64,000 nucleotides of DNA from Candidatus Tenderia electrophaga (GTDB lineage Bacteria; Pseudomonadota; Gammaproteobacteria; Tenderiales; Tenderiaceae), in NCBI GenBank assembly GCA_001447805.1, contig CP013099.1:372001-436000 (forward strand), in the 5' to 3' direction. This document shows positions 54,531 to 63,345 of this stretch, in pieces (position 1 is the stretch's first letter; each line of letters opens with the position of its first letter). A program made the position numbers and the translations under genes. The notes under the pieces are model-generated. The model did no database searches. It saw nothing but the letters and a program-made list of their open reading frames with translations, and was not told where the DNA came from.

Positions 54531-54878
54531 ATGAGTGTTGTCATTTACCACCATCCACGCTGCAGCAAATCACGTCAGACCCTGCAGTTGTTGCAGGACC
54601 AAGGCATTGAGCTGGAGGTGATCGAGTATCTCAAGACGCCGCCCTCGAAGACCCGCCTGAAGCAAATCCTGACTATGCTCGATCTGACACCACGCCAGCT
54701 GATGCGGCGCAAAGAGCCGGAATATACGGCGCTGGGCCTCGATGACGAGTCCCTGAGCCGGGATCAGCTGATCGCCGCCATGGTCGAGACCCCCAAACTG
54801 ATTGAGCGCCCCATCGTCGTCAAGGGCGACAGGGCCGCCGTCGGTCGGCCGCCGGAGGCGGTACTGGCGATTCTGTAA
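54531..54878 (+). CDS. arsC: Arsenate reductase, glutaredoxin-type
   Basis: 115 residues. Catalytic Cys11 in YHHPRCSKSRQTL; later motifs KTPPSKTRLKQIL, MRRKEPEY and IERPIVVKGDRAAVGRPPE are those of ArsC/Spx-like reductases. It reduces arsenate using glutathione and glutaredoxin. No arsB or arsR beside it; many genomes keep such a lone copy, which may be YfgD-like. Two bases separate it from the cyclase. Confidence 0.9.
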   Translation: MSVVIYHHPRCSKSRQTLQLLQDQGIELEVIEYLKTPPSKTRLKQILTMLDLTPRQLMRRKEPEYTALGLDDESLSRDQLIAAMVETPKLIERPIVVKGDRAAVGRPPEAVLAIL

Positions 54879-54880
54879 CA

Positions 54881-55969
54881 ATGCAGGATGTGCTGACAAG
54901 CAAGCGCGTATTGCTGGTGGACGATATGTCCACCGTGCGTAAGTCCCTGCGCCGCATGTTGTCCGGTTTCGGCATGGAGGTGCTCGAGGCGACGGATGGC
55001 GAAGGTGCCTTGCTGCTGGTGGCCGATGAGCATGTGGACCTGTTTCTGCTCGATATCCACCTGGCCGGCATGGACGGTATGGAGCTGTGCCGCCGCCTGC
55101 GCCAGATGGAGCGCTTCGAGTACGCACCGGTGTTGTTCGTGACCTCGCTGCCCGAGGCGGAGATCGGCCGGCATGCCTTCGATGTGGGCGGCGATGATAT
55201 TATCGCCAAGCCGGTGTCGCCAGCGGTGCTGCAGGCGCGCCTGCGTACCCATCTACAGCGCCGTGAAGATGCACGCCAACTGCACTTGTTGCGCAACAAC
55301 CTGGATCGTTACGTGGATGCCCGCACCCGGCGCATGGCGGAGCAACAGGCGCGTAACGGTCAGGTGTTGAAACCGGAACGGCGCGAAGTTTGCGTGCTGT
55401 TCACCGACCTGCGCAGTTTTACTCAGCTGTCACAAGAGATGGAGCCGGAGAGCTTGTTCGCTATCCTGAGCGAGCATCTCAATGCCCAGGTGAAGTGTGT
55501 CTACCGCTGTGGCGGTTATATCGACAAGTTCAGCGGCGACGGCGTCATGGCCGTGTTCGACGGTCCCGGGATGGCACTCAACAGCTGTCTCTGCGCCCTC
55601 AAAATCATCGAGCAGGCCTGTCTCAAGGCCAGCGGCGACGCCGCCGCCCTGTACCAGGTTGGCATCGGTATCCATTGCGGCGAGGTCATGATCGGCAATA
55701 TAGGCATGGAAAAGCAGCTCGATTACACCGTTATCGGCCCCACGGTCAATCTGGCGGCGCGCCTGTGCGGCCATGCCCGCGCCCTGTCAGTGGTGGTTTC
55801 CGAGGCGCTGCGCCGGCAGGTGCAGGACGAGCCGCAGCTGCGCTTTTCCGAGCCGCTGGAATTGCAGATCAAAGGCGTCAAGGCGCCGGTGCTGGCTTAC
55901 CAGCTAACGGCGGGGGAGAAGCGCAGCAAGATCTGCCCGATCGACGCGCTTGATGCCCTGCGGCGCTGA
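54881..55969 (+). CDS. Receiver-controlled class III adenylate cyclase
   Basis: 362 residues. Receiver at 7-125 with D58 as phosphorylation site and K110; a linker helix; class III cyclase at about 165-350 with metal Asps D176 (FTDLRSF) and D220 (DKFSGDG), substrate Lys K216 and GPTVNLAARL for the ring. It makes cAMP (less likely cGMP) in response to a kinase. The kinase is not adjacent. With the cNMP-binding proteins at 40.2-42.0 and 43.4-43.9 kb it hints at a cyclic nucleotide circuit. Confidence 0.92.
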   Translation: MQDVLTSKRVLLVDDMSTVRKSLRRMLSGFGMEVLEATDGEGALLLVADEHVDLFLLDIHLAGMDGMELCRRLRQMERFEYAPVLFVTSLPEAEIGRHAFDVGGDDIIAKPVSPAVLQARLRTHLQRREDARQLHLLRNNLDRYVDARTRRMAEQQARNGQVLKPERREVCVLFTDLRSFTQLSQEMEPESLFAILSEHLNAQVKCVYRCGGYIDKFSGDGVMAVFDGPGMALNSCLCALKIIEQACLKASGDAAALYQVGIGIHCGEVMIGNIGMEKQLDYTVIGPTVNLAARLCGHARALSVVVSEALRRQVQDEPQLRFSEPLELQIKGVKAPVLAYQLTAGEKRSKICPIDALDALRR

Positions 55970-55987
55970 TTGGCATACAATCGCCGC

Positions 55988-56977
55988 ATGTCTGAATCCC
56001 TTCAACCTTATGCCGGGCTCGAGCCCGATGTGGTGCTCGACGCCGTGGAAAGCCAGGGCTGGCTCTGCAACGGGCGTTTGCTGGCCTTGAACAGCTACGA
56101 AAACCGCGTATATCAGATCGGCCTCGAAGATGCGCCGAACCTGGTGGTCAAGTTCTACCGCCCGCAGCGCTGGGATGACGCCGCCATCTTCGAAGAGCAC
56201 GCCTTCAGCCACGAGCTGGTGGACAACGAGGTGCCGGTGGCCGCGCCGTTGCGCAACGAGCACGGCGACACCCTGTTCCGCTATCAGGACTACCGTTTCG
56301 CCCTGTTCGAGAGTGTCGGCGGCCGCCATGCCGAACTGGATAACGACGACCACCTGCGTCGGCTGGGACGCTACCTGGCGCGTATCCACATGGTCGGCCG
56401 CGCCGCCCGCTTCCAGCATCGCCCGCGCATCGAGGTGGAGCGCATGGCGGTCAGCTCGTATCAATATGTGCTGGAACACGGCTTCGTGCCCGAGGCCCTG
56501 CAGGCCGCCTATCGCAGCGTCGCCGAAGATGTGGTCGTACGCCTGCGTTCGGTCTTCGAGTCCGCCTATGATCTGCGCTACCAGCGCCTGCACGGTGACT
56601 GCCACGTCGGCAACATCATGTGGACCGACAAGGGGCCGATCTTCGTCGATCTGGACGACTGCCTCAGTGGCCCGGTGATGCAGGACCTGTGGATGTTCCT
56701 GTGCGGCCACCACTCCGAGCAGCAGCGGCAGTTGAGTCTTTTGATGGAAGGGTATGAGCAGTTTGCCGAATTCGATCCATCTGAGTTAAGTCTGGTCGAA
56801 CCCTTGCGCGCCATGCGCATAATGCATTACTCCGCCTGGCTGGCGCGCCGTTGGCGCGATCCCGCTTTCCCGGCGGCCTTTCCCTGGTTTGAGCAGCCGC
56901 GTTACTGGGAAGAACAGATACTCTCCCTGCGTGAGCAATTGGCGGCATTTGATGAGCCTGGTTTGGCGCTGATGTAA
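55988..56977 (+). CDS. srkA: Stress response kinase A (YihE/RdoA)
   Basis: 329 residues. HGDCHVGNIMW and FVDLDD are the catalytic and metal loops of this aminoglycoside-phosphotransferase-like Ser/Thr kinase; ALNSYENRVYQIG is its N-terminal signature. It counters MazEF-type toxic stress in E. coli. ATG at 55988 chosen. The 279 bases after it hold no gene; a small hairpin GCCGTATGTCCTTACGGC at 56995-57012 lacks a T-run. Confidence 0.93.
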   Translation: MSESLQPYAGLEPDVVLDAVESQGWLCNGRLLALNSYENRVYQIGLEDAPNLVVKFYRPQRWDDAAIFEEHAFSHELVDNEVPVAAPLRNEHGDTLFRYQDYRFALFESVGGRHAELDNDDHLRRLGRYLARIHMVGRAARFQHRPRIEVERMAVSSYQYVLEHGFVPEALQAAYRSVAEDVVVRLRSVFESAYDLRYQRLHGDCHVGNIMWTDKGPIFVDLDDCLSGPVMQDLWMFLCGHHSEQQRQLSLLMEGYEQFAEFDPSELSLVEPLRAMRIMHYSAWLARRWRDPAFPAAFPWFEQPRYWEEQILSLREQLAAFDEPGLALM

Positions 56978-57256
56978 CGTCGCCTGGGGGCGATGCCGTA
57001 TGTCCTTACGGCAAGGCGCTGGGTGAAGTGGTGGTGCGAGCACGCGCCGTTTAATGGCGTAGGCTATGATATATGCGCCGGTCTGATTTTATCGTCGCTG
57101 TATCGATTGCTATCCTGGTTTTGCAGGCGTCGGGGCGATGGTAGGCCAGTCGTGGCCGCGTGCGTCTATGCTGCGGTTGGACAACGGGTGCTAACTGTGG
57201 TTGCCCATGCAGGTCTGATTGATTCGGGTGGCCGTCTTTGTTGGGGAGGATGAAAC

Positions 57257-57877
57257 ATGAAACGTTTGCGCAAAGGCGTGGTGCTGTTGTTATTGTCCAT
57301 GCTCTTATCCGGCAATGTCCTGGCGGCGACTACAGGGCTTGAGCAGCAGGCCGGCTTCACCAAGCTTCTCGAAGATTTTAGAGAGTATAAAGTCATCTAC
57401 GAGACGAGGTTGGGTCGAGGCGCCAATACTGCCGCCATGGGCCTCGATAATAAGGCCACTCCTGAACAGCTACAGCAGATGGAGGACGGGGCGATGGAGT
57501 TGGCGGCCAAGGGCAATTACAAGGCGGCCGGGGAGGTCCTGGTCAAGGCCAAGGAAATTATGATGACGGCCCTGGTCGGCATGCTTGAACAGCACGCCGC
57601 GCGACAGAGCGGCAGTTTCGCCACCGAGGCGGAGCAATACCAATATGAACTGGCGCGCTACCGCAACTTCGAGGAGTTGGTGCCCTTGGCCAAGGAGCGC
57701 ATGCGCCCCACCAAAGAGTCCGTGCAATTAGTCAATGGCTTGGTGGAAAAGGGAAAAAAATTCAGAATGGACGCCGACCAAGGGGCCGACCAGGGCGACT
57801 ATGCGAGGGCGGTGCTGGATATGCAGAGCGCCACCCGCCAGATTCGGCGCGCCTTGATTGTGTCCGGGATTCGCTAG
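57257..57877 (+). CDS. Secreted helical protein of unknown function
   Basis: 206 residues with a signal peptide (KGVVLLLLSMLLSGNVLA). The mature part is nearly all helical, charged, with TPR-like turns (MELAAKGNYKAAGEVLVKAKEI and DQGDYARAVLDMQSATRQIRRAL). I do not recognise a family. RBS GGGGAGGATG. Convergent with the double-receiver gene. Confidence 0.7.
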   Translation: MKRLRKGVVLLLLSMLLSGNVLAATTGLEQQAGFTKLLEDFREYKVIYETRLGRGANTAAMGLDNKATPEQLQQMEDGAMELAAKGNYKAAGEVLVKAKEIMMTALVGMLEQHAARQSGSFATEAEQYQYELARYRNFEELVPLAKERMRPTKESVQLVNGLVEKGKKFRMDADQGADQGDYARAVLDMQSATRQIRRALIVSGIR

Positions 57878-57939
57878 CCCGGCATTTTCACCACAAACGG
57901 TGGTAAAAACACGGCCCGGCGTCCTGCCGTTGGGGCGTT

Positions 57940-58752
57940 TCAGCTCAGCCGGCGTTGTTCGGCGCGCAGGCTGCGGATCATCTTCATGATCGTATCGGTA
58001 TCGAACGGCTTGTCGCAAATGCCGGAGACGCCGGCCTGCTGTACCGCCGCCAGGCGTCTGCCGTTTTCCTCACTGGTGACCATCAGGATGGGGATGCTGC
58101 GCTGCAGACTCTTCCCGCGGATATGGCGGGTCAGTTTCTCACCGTCCATCTCCGGCATGTTGTAATCCGTAAAGACCAGGTCGAAGAGGCTATGGTCCAG
58201 GATTTCCACCGCCTCCAAACCGTTCTCCGCCTCGGTGATCTGTTTGATGCCCAGGGCGCTCAGCACCCGGCGGATGTGTTTGCGCGCCAGGGGACTGTCG
58301 TCGACCACTAGTACTTTCAGCTCTTCCAATTCGTCTTTGCCGAGCGCGGGGCTGGGGCAGTCCATGAAACGGGTGGTGCCCACCAGCGCCTTGCGCAGAT
58401 CGGCGCTGGAAAAGGGCTTGGGCAGGATGGCGACAATGCCCGCCTGCCGGATTGGGTCAAGTTTGGCGAAGGCGGTCTCGGTGGACACCAGCATGAAGGA
58501 GATATCCTCGAGTGCGGCATCGCCACGCATGGTTTCAATTAAGCCCGTGGCGGTCATGTCCGGTAAATACATGGAGCTGGCCACCAGGTCGGGCGGCGAT
58601 TTGCGCATGCTGGCCAGGGCCTCGGCGCCGCTCTCGCAACAGTCGATATTGCGCACGTCGAGGCGTTTGAGCTGGTCCTCGATAAAGCGCGTGGATGTGA
58701 TCGACGGCTCGACAATCAGGATGGAAAGGTGTTTGATGGCGTCAGAATCCAT
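57940..58752 (-). CDS. Double-receiver response regulator, first receiver degenerate
   Basis: 270 residues. Receiver 1 (about 8-125) has lost its acceptor Asp (Ser60 in LVASSMYLPDM); receiver 2 (about 145-265) is complete with D196 (FTDYNMPEMDG) and K248. No output domain, like CheY. A near-perfect sigma-28 promoter lies ahead of it, so it should be made with flagellar and chemotaxis genes. Partner kinase not seen. Confidence 0.9.
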   Translation of the reverse strand: MDSDAIKHLSILIVEPSITSTRFIEDQLKRLDVRNIDCCESGAEALASMRKSPPDLVASSMYLPDMTATGLIETMRGDAALEDISFMLVSTETAFAKLDPIRQAGIVAILPKPFSSADLRKALVGTTRFMDCPSPALGKDELEELKVLVVDDSPLARKHIRRVLSALGIKQITEAENGLEAVEILDHSLFDLVFTDYNMPEMDGEKLTRHIRGKSLQRSIPILMVTSEENGRRLAAVQQAGVSGICDKPFDTDTIMKMIRSLRAEQRRLS

Positions 58753-58780
58753 GTGTCTTTCTTGTATTGGGACACGGATT

Positions 58781-58807
58781 TTATCGGCCGAAACAAATGC
58801 TTATTTA
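58781..58807 (-). promoter_or_regulatory. Sigma-28 (FliA) promoter for the double-receiver gene
   Basis: Minus strand: TAAATAAG, 11 bases, GCCGATAA. The -10 matches the FliA consensus at 8 of 8, the -35 starts TAAA. The start codon is 29 bases downstream. Confidence 0.85.
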
Positions 58808-58906
58808 GGGGAAATGCGCCGGTTTTTGTTGGTTTCGGCGGGTCTGTTGAAGCCCTTAGCGCAACCTGATAACGTGCAGGACCCCGTTCAATATTCAGGT
58901 GGATGT

Positions 58907-59206
58907 ATGCCCCCGACTGATCAAGCCGTCCAGTCCGGCACTGCCAAGGTGGAGATCTATACCCGGCGCTATTGCGGCTATTGCGTCCACGCCAAGCAGC
59001 TGCTCGAAGATAAGGGCGTCGACTATGTGGAATACGCGGTCGACGCTGCGCCGGAGCTGAGGCAGGAAATGATGCGGCGCGCCCCCGGGGCCTATACCGT
59101 GCCGCAGATCTTCATCGACGGCCAGGCCATCGGCGGCTGCAACGAGCTCTACGCCCTGGAGCGTGACGGCGAGCTGGATGAGCTGCTTGCCCAATCCCAA
59201 CACTGA
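58907..59206 (+). CDS. grxC: Glutaredoxin 3-like
   Basis: 99 residues. Active site C23-G-Y-C26 (CPYC is usual), cis-Pro in TVPQIFIDG and [19 protein letters not shown]. It reduces disulfides with glutathione; ArsC further up may be one client. The divergent gene behind it is the double receiver. Confidence 0.93.
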   Translation: MPPTDQAVQSGTAKVEIYTRRYCGYCVHAKQLLEDKGVDYVEYAVDAAPELRQEMMRRAPGAYTVPQIFIDGQAIGGCNELYALERDGELDELLAQSQH

Positions 59207-59228
59207 CAAACGACGCGAGGAAGCGGGC

Positions 59229-60428
59229 ATGAAAATCGGCACCCCTTTGTCACCCGGCGCGACGCGCGTCATGCTGCTGGGCTGCGGTGAGCTGGGCAAG
59301 GAGGTGATCATCGCCCTGCAGCGGCTGGGCGTGGAGGTGATCGGCGTCGATCGCTATGCCAACGCCCCCGGGCAGCAGGTGGCCCATCGCAGCCATGTGA
59401 TCGACATGACCGACGGCGCCGCCCTGCGTCGCCTGATCGAACAGGAGCGTCCCCACCTGGTGGTGCCGGAGATCGAGGCCATCGCCACCGCTACCCTGGC
59501 CGAGATGGAGGCTGAAGGTTTGGCCGAGGTGATCCCCACCGCCCGCGCCGCCCAGCTGACGATGAATCGCGAGGGCATTCGCCGCCTGGCGGCCGAGGAG
59601 CTGGAGCTGCCCACCTCCAAGTACGCCTTCGCCGCCAGTCTCAACCAGCTCAAAATGGCCGTCGACGGCGGCATCGGTTATCCCTGTTTGGTGAAGCCGG
59701 TGATGTCCTCTTCGGGCAAGGGGCAATCCTTGGTCGAGGGTCCGGAGGATGTGGCCGGGGCCTGGGATCGGGCCCTGTCCGCCGGACGCGTCCAGGGCGG
59801 TCGTGTGATTATTGAATCAGTCATCGATTTCGATTTTGAAATCACCCTGCTGACGGTGCGTGCGGTTAATGCCGACGGTGAAATCGAAACCTATTTCTGT
59901 GACCCCATCGGCCACGTACAAACCCAGGGCGACTATGTGGAAAGCTGGCAGCCGCAGCGCATGAGCCCGGCGGCCCTGGACCAGGCGCGCCGGATCGCGA
60001 CCGCAGTCACCGCCAATCTGGGCGGTCGCGGCATCTTCGGCGTGGAGCTGTTCATCAAGGGGGATCAGGTCTGGTTCAGTGAAGTCAGCCCGCGGCCCCA
60101 TGATACCGGCATGGTGACCATGGCCAGCCAGTATCAGAACGAGTTCGAACTGCATGCCCGCGCCATCCTCGGTCTGCCGGTGGACACCCGGCTGCGCAAT
60201 CCGGCTGCCAGCGCCGTGATCTACGGCGGCCTGGATCAGCCGGGCATCGCCTTCACAGGACTGGAGCAGGCGCTGCAAGTGCCGCACAGCGAGATCCGTC
60301 TGTTTGGCAAACCCGAGGCCTTTGTCAAACGGCGTATGGGCGTGGCCCTGGCCGCCGGCGAAGGCGTCGGCGAAGCGCTCAGCCGGGCCAAGCAGGCGGC
60401 CGCCTTGGTCAAACCGGTGGCGGGTTAA
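59229..60428 (+). CDS. purT: Formate-dependent GAR formyltransferase PurT
   Basis: 399 residues, ATP-grasp. [43 protein letters not shown] at the start and [21 protein letters not shown] and [13 protein letters not shown] further on. It makes formyl-GAR from formate and ATP, a folate-free alternative to PurN in purine synthesis. RBS GAGGAAG at 59216. Follows grxC. Confidence 0.96.
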   Translation: MKIGTPLSPGATRVMLLGCGELGKEVIIALQRLGVEVIGVDRYANAPGQQVAHRSHVIDMTDGAALRRLIEQERPHLVVPEIEAIATATLAEMEAEGLAEVIPTARAAQLTMNREGIRRLAAEELELPTSKYAFAASLNQLKMAVDGGIGYPCLVKPVMSSSGKGQSLVEGPEDVAGAWDRALSAGRVQGGRVIIESVIDFDFEITLLTVRAVNADGEIETYFCDPIGHVQTQGDYVESWQPQRMSPAALDQARRIATAVTANLGGRGIFGVELFIKGDQVWFSEVSPRPHDTGMVTMASQYQNEFELHARAILGLPVDTRLRNPAASAVIYGGLDQPGIAFTGLEQALQVPHSEIRLFGKPEAFVKRRMGVALAAGEGVGEALSRAKQAAALVKPVAG

Positions 60429-60561
60429 CCCCGTTCGATGTCTTCCCCGTGCGACAGGAACGTCGATCGTCACTATGGTGCATCATGGATGCGCTGATCC
60501 CCGTGTCCTCTTGAGCGCGACCGGCGCGGCGAAGACGCCTTGAGTGTGTTTGCCGCCGGGC

Positions 60562-60588
60562 TAAAAAATACCGTTTTTCGGCCGATAT
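60562..60588 (+). promoter_or_regulatory. Sigma-28 (FliA) promoter for the HDOD gene
   Basis: TAAAAAAT (60562-60569), 11 bases, GCCGATAT (60581-60588); 7 of 8 in the -10. The gene starts 43 bases on. Confidence 0.8.
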
Positions 60589-60630
60589 TTTCCTAAGCAC
60601 GACAGCATTCGCTACAGGCCAGGAGCAGCT

Positions 60631-61491
60631 ATGAGCAAGCAAGCCAGTGATCTCGTCAAAGGTATCGCCAAACTCGCCTCACTCCCCGAAGTGTGTGTCC
60701 GGGTCAATGAGCTGGTGGACGATCCGCGCAGTTCGGCGGCCGACATCGGCCGGGTGATCAGTCGCGATACCGCCCTGACCGCCCAATTGCTGCGTATGGC
60801 CAACAGCGCTTTTTATAATTTTCCCTCCAAGGTCAACAGCATTTCCCGCGCCATCACCGTGGTGGGGGAGCGCGAGCTGCGCTATTTGGTGCTGGCCCTG
60901 TCGGCGGTGCGTACCTTCTCCCAGATTCCGGTGGAAATAATCAACATGGCCAGTTTCTGGCGCCACAGTGTGTATTGCGGCGTGCTGGCGCGGCTGGTGG
61001 CCTCGCACTGTCACGTGCTGCACGCCGAGCGCCTGTTCGTGGCCGGTTTGCTGCACGATGTCGGTATGTTGGTGATGATGAACCGGGCGCCGGAGCAGGC
61101 CAAGCAGGCCCTGAGCCGGTCCGAGCAAGAGGGGAGGGAGTTGCCGCAGGTGGAGCGTGAACTGTTCGGTTTCGATCACGCTGACGTCGGCCAGGCCTTA
61201 TTGCAGCAATGGAGTATTCCCGCCGCGCTGTGCGAGACGGTGGGTTGTCATCACGATGTCGGCAGAGCCGAAGAGGCGCGTCTGGATGCGGCCATTGTCC
61301 ACATCGCCAATGTCATGGCGAATCGCGCCGAATTGCCTGCCGACCACAGCGGCCCCGTGCCGCAAGTCGACGCGTTGGCCTGGCAGATTACCGGCTTGAA
61401 TGAAGAAAAGATTACCGCAATCGGCGACGAGGCGGGACCGCTGTTCGCCGAGTCTTGGTCCATGATCCAGCCGATCGTGCGCCACGCTTAA
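60631..61491 (+). CDS. HDOD domain protein
   Basis: 286 residues, mainly one HDOD domain (about 10-210): LASLPEVCVRVNELVDDPRSSAADIGRVISRD, LLRMANSAFYNF and FVAGLLHDVGMLVMM. HDOD proteins lack part of the HD metal site and act as signalling scaffolds, often in c-di-GMP or chemotaxis/pilus control. A sigma-28 promoter is just upstream. RBS AGGAG. A terminator follows. Confidence 0.92.
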   Translation: MSKQASDLVKGIAKLASLPEVCVRVNELVDDPRSSAADIGRVISRDTALTAQLLRMANSAFYNFPSKVNSISRAITVVGERELRYLVLALSAVRTFSQIPVEIINMASFWRHSVYCGVLARLVASHCHVLHAERLFVAGLLHDVGMLVMMNRAPEQAKQALSRSEQEGRELPQVERELFGFDHADVGQALLQQWSIPAALCETVGCHHDVGRAEEARLDAAIVHIANVMANRAELPADHSGPVPQVDALAWQITGLNEEKITAIGDEAGPLFAESWSMIQPIVRHA

Positions 61492-61523
61492 TCAAATATA
61501 GTTTCCGTTGTAGGCACAGAAGC

Positions 61524-61555
61524 GGGGATGGGTCCAATACCCATTCCCATTTTTT
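61524..61555 (+). terminator. Terminator of the HDOD gene
   Basis: 10-base stem (61524-61533 with 61539-61548, one G-U), 5-base loop, then ATTTTTT. It ends at the stop codon of convergent cysK. Confidence 0.85.
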
Positions 61556-62510
61556 ACGCCTCGATATCCTGGAACAAGATAGACGACAAATAGCGTTCTC
61601 CCGAATCGGGCAGGATGGTGACAATGGTCTTGCCGGCGAATTCGGGATCGAGCGCCAGGCGCCTGGCCACGGCCACCGCCGCACCGCAGGAGATGCCGGC
61701 CAAAATACCCTCTTCGGCGGCCAGGCGCCGGGCGTATTCGATGGCCTCCTCGTTGCTGACTGTTTCCACGCGATCGACCAAGTCCAGATCCAGATTGGCG
61801 GGCACGAAACCGGCGCCGATGCCCTGGATCTTGTGCGGCGCGGGTTTGACCTCCTTGCCGGCCAGAGTCTGGGAAATTACCGGGCTGGCCTCGGGCTCCA
61901 CCGCCACCGAAATGATCTGTTTGTTCTGGGTTTTCTTGAGATAGCGTGACACGCCGGTGATGGTGCCACCGGTGCCGACCCCGGCGACGATGACATCCAC
62001 CTTGCCGTCGGTGTCGCGCCAGATTTCCGGGCCGGTAGTCTTTTCATGGATCGAGGGATTGGACGGGTTGCTGAACTGCTGCGGCATGAAGTATTTATCC
62101 GGATCCTGGGCCACTAGTTCTTCGGCCCGGGCAATGGCGCCGGGCATGCCCTTGGCGCCTTCGGTCAGTACCAGTGTGGCGCCCAGGGCCTTCATCACCT
62201 TGCGCCGTTCCACGCTCATGGTTTCGGGCATGGTCAGGGTGACGGGATAGCCGCGCGCGGCGGCGACGAAGGCCAGGGCAATGCCGGTATTGCCGCTGGT
62301 GGGTTCGATGATCTCCATGCCCGGGCGCAATACGCCGCGCTCTTCGGCGTCCCAGATCATGGAGGCGCCGATACGACACTTGACCGAATAGGCCGGATTA
62401 CGGCCTTCGATCTTGCCCAGCACCGTGGCCTGGGTGTCGCCGATGATATTGTTGATTTGCACCAGCGGTGTGTTGCCGATGGACTGCGAATTGTCTTTGT
62501 AATAGCTCAT
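61554..62510 (-). CDS. cysK: Cysteine synthase A
   Basis: 318 residues. PLP lysine K44 in [11 protein letters not shown], substrate loop TSGNTG (71-76), and [15 protein letters not shown] for the phosphate. It joins O-acetylserine and sulfide to make cysteine. CysK rather than CysM by length and loop. In a sulfide oxidiser it competes with Sqr for sulfide. Divergent from the following outer-membrane type gene. Confidence 0.94.
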   Translation of the reverse strand: MSYYKDNSQSIGNTPLVQINNIIGDTQATVLGKIEGRNPAYSVKCRIGASMIWDAEERGVLRPGMEIIEPTSGNTGIALAFVAAARGYPVTLTMPETMSVERRKVMKALGATLVLTEGAKGMPGAIARAEELVAQDPDKYFMPQQFSNPSNPSIHEKTTGPEIWRDTDGKVDVIVAGVGTGGTITGVSRYLKKTQNKQIISVAVEPEASPVISQTLAGKEVKPAPHKIQGIGAGFVPANLDLDLVDRVETVSNEEAIEYARRLAAEEGILAGISCGAAVAVARRLALDPEFAGKTIVTILPDSGERYLSSILFQDIEA

Positions 62511-62615
62511 CCCGATCTATCTCCCAGTTGCTTAAATGTGGCATAGTGTGCCGAATTCTTGGGTGCAGACAGCTTAGCCCAGGGCGCGGGTCGTGGCTAG
62601 TCGGGGAGAATAATC

Positions 62616-63332
62616 ATGCAAAGATTGATGGCAGCAAGTGTATTGGCGCTGGCCGCAACGGCGGTGGCGGCGGATGACCTGGACAACATCGGCAATCTTA
62701 ACCAAAGCCAGTTCGACGGCCTGTCCCAGGACCTGGCCGCCGCCTTCAGCTATAAGGCGGGCGCCTCGGCGGAAGCCCTTGGGGTCATCGGTTTCGACGT
62801 GGGCGTGGCGGTCACCTCCACCGACCTGGAACACCCTGACGCTTGGACCGCGGCCATGAGTTCGGGCGACACCATCGATACCTTGATCATACCTAAGCTG
62901 TATGTGCAAAAAGGCCTGCCCTTTGACATCGACGTGGGCGGCTATTATTTCACCGTGCCCGATTCCAACATCGACGCCTGGGGCGCCGAGATCAAGTATT
63001 CCATCATCAGTGGCAATGTGGCTTTGCCGGCGGTGGCGCTGCGCGGCAGTTTCACCACCCTGGATGCCGATGATCAGCTGGAGCTGGACAGCCAAAGCGT
63101 CGATGTGAGTATTTCCAAGGGAATACTGATGCTGACGCCCTACGCCGGCATCGGCCGGGTGTGGGCTGAGAGCACGCCCAAAGCGGGGTCGGGCCTGCAG
63201 ACGGTGGACATTTCCGAGACCCGCACTTTCATCGGTGTGACCCTTCATCCGCCGTTGTTCAACCTGGCCTTGGAGCGCGACTCGGTGGGCGGGATCGTGT
63301 CTTACAACCTCAAATTTGGCTTGGCGTTTTAA
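62616..63332 (+). CDS. Outer-membrane beta-barrel-like protein
   Basis: 238 residues, signal peptide (MAASVLALAATAVA). The rest alternates hydrophobic and polar residues, typical of beta strands, and ends YNLKFGLAF, with the terminal Phe of barrels recognised by BamA. No family recognised. RBS GGGGAG. Confidence 0.7.
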   Translation: MQRLMAASVLALAATAVAADDLDNIGNLNQSQFDGLSQDLAAAFSYKAGASAEALGVIGFDVGVAVTSTDLEHPDAWTAAMSSGDTIDTLIIPKLYVQKGLPFDIDVGGYYFTVPDSNIDAWGAEIKYSIISGNVALPAVALRGSFTTLDADDQLELDSQSVDVSISKGILMLTPYAGIGRVWAESTPKAGSGLQTVDISETRTFIGVTLHPPLFNLALERDSVGGIVSYNLKFGLAF

Positions 63333-63345
63333 GGCCCGCCGGCGA

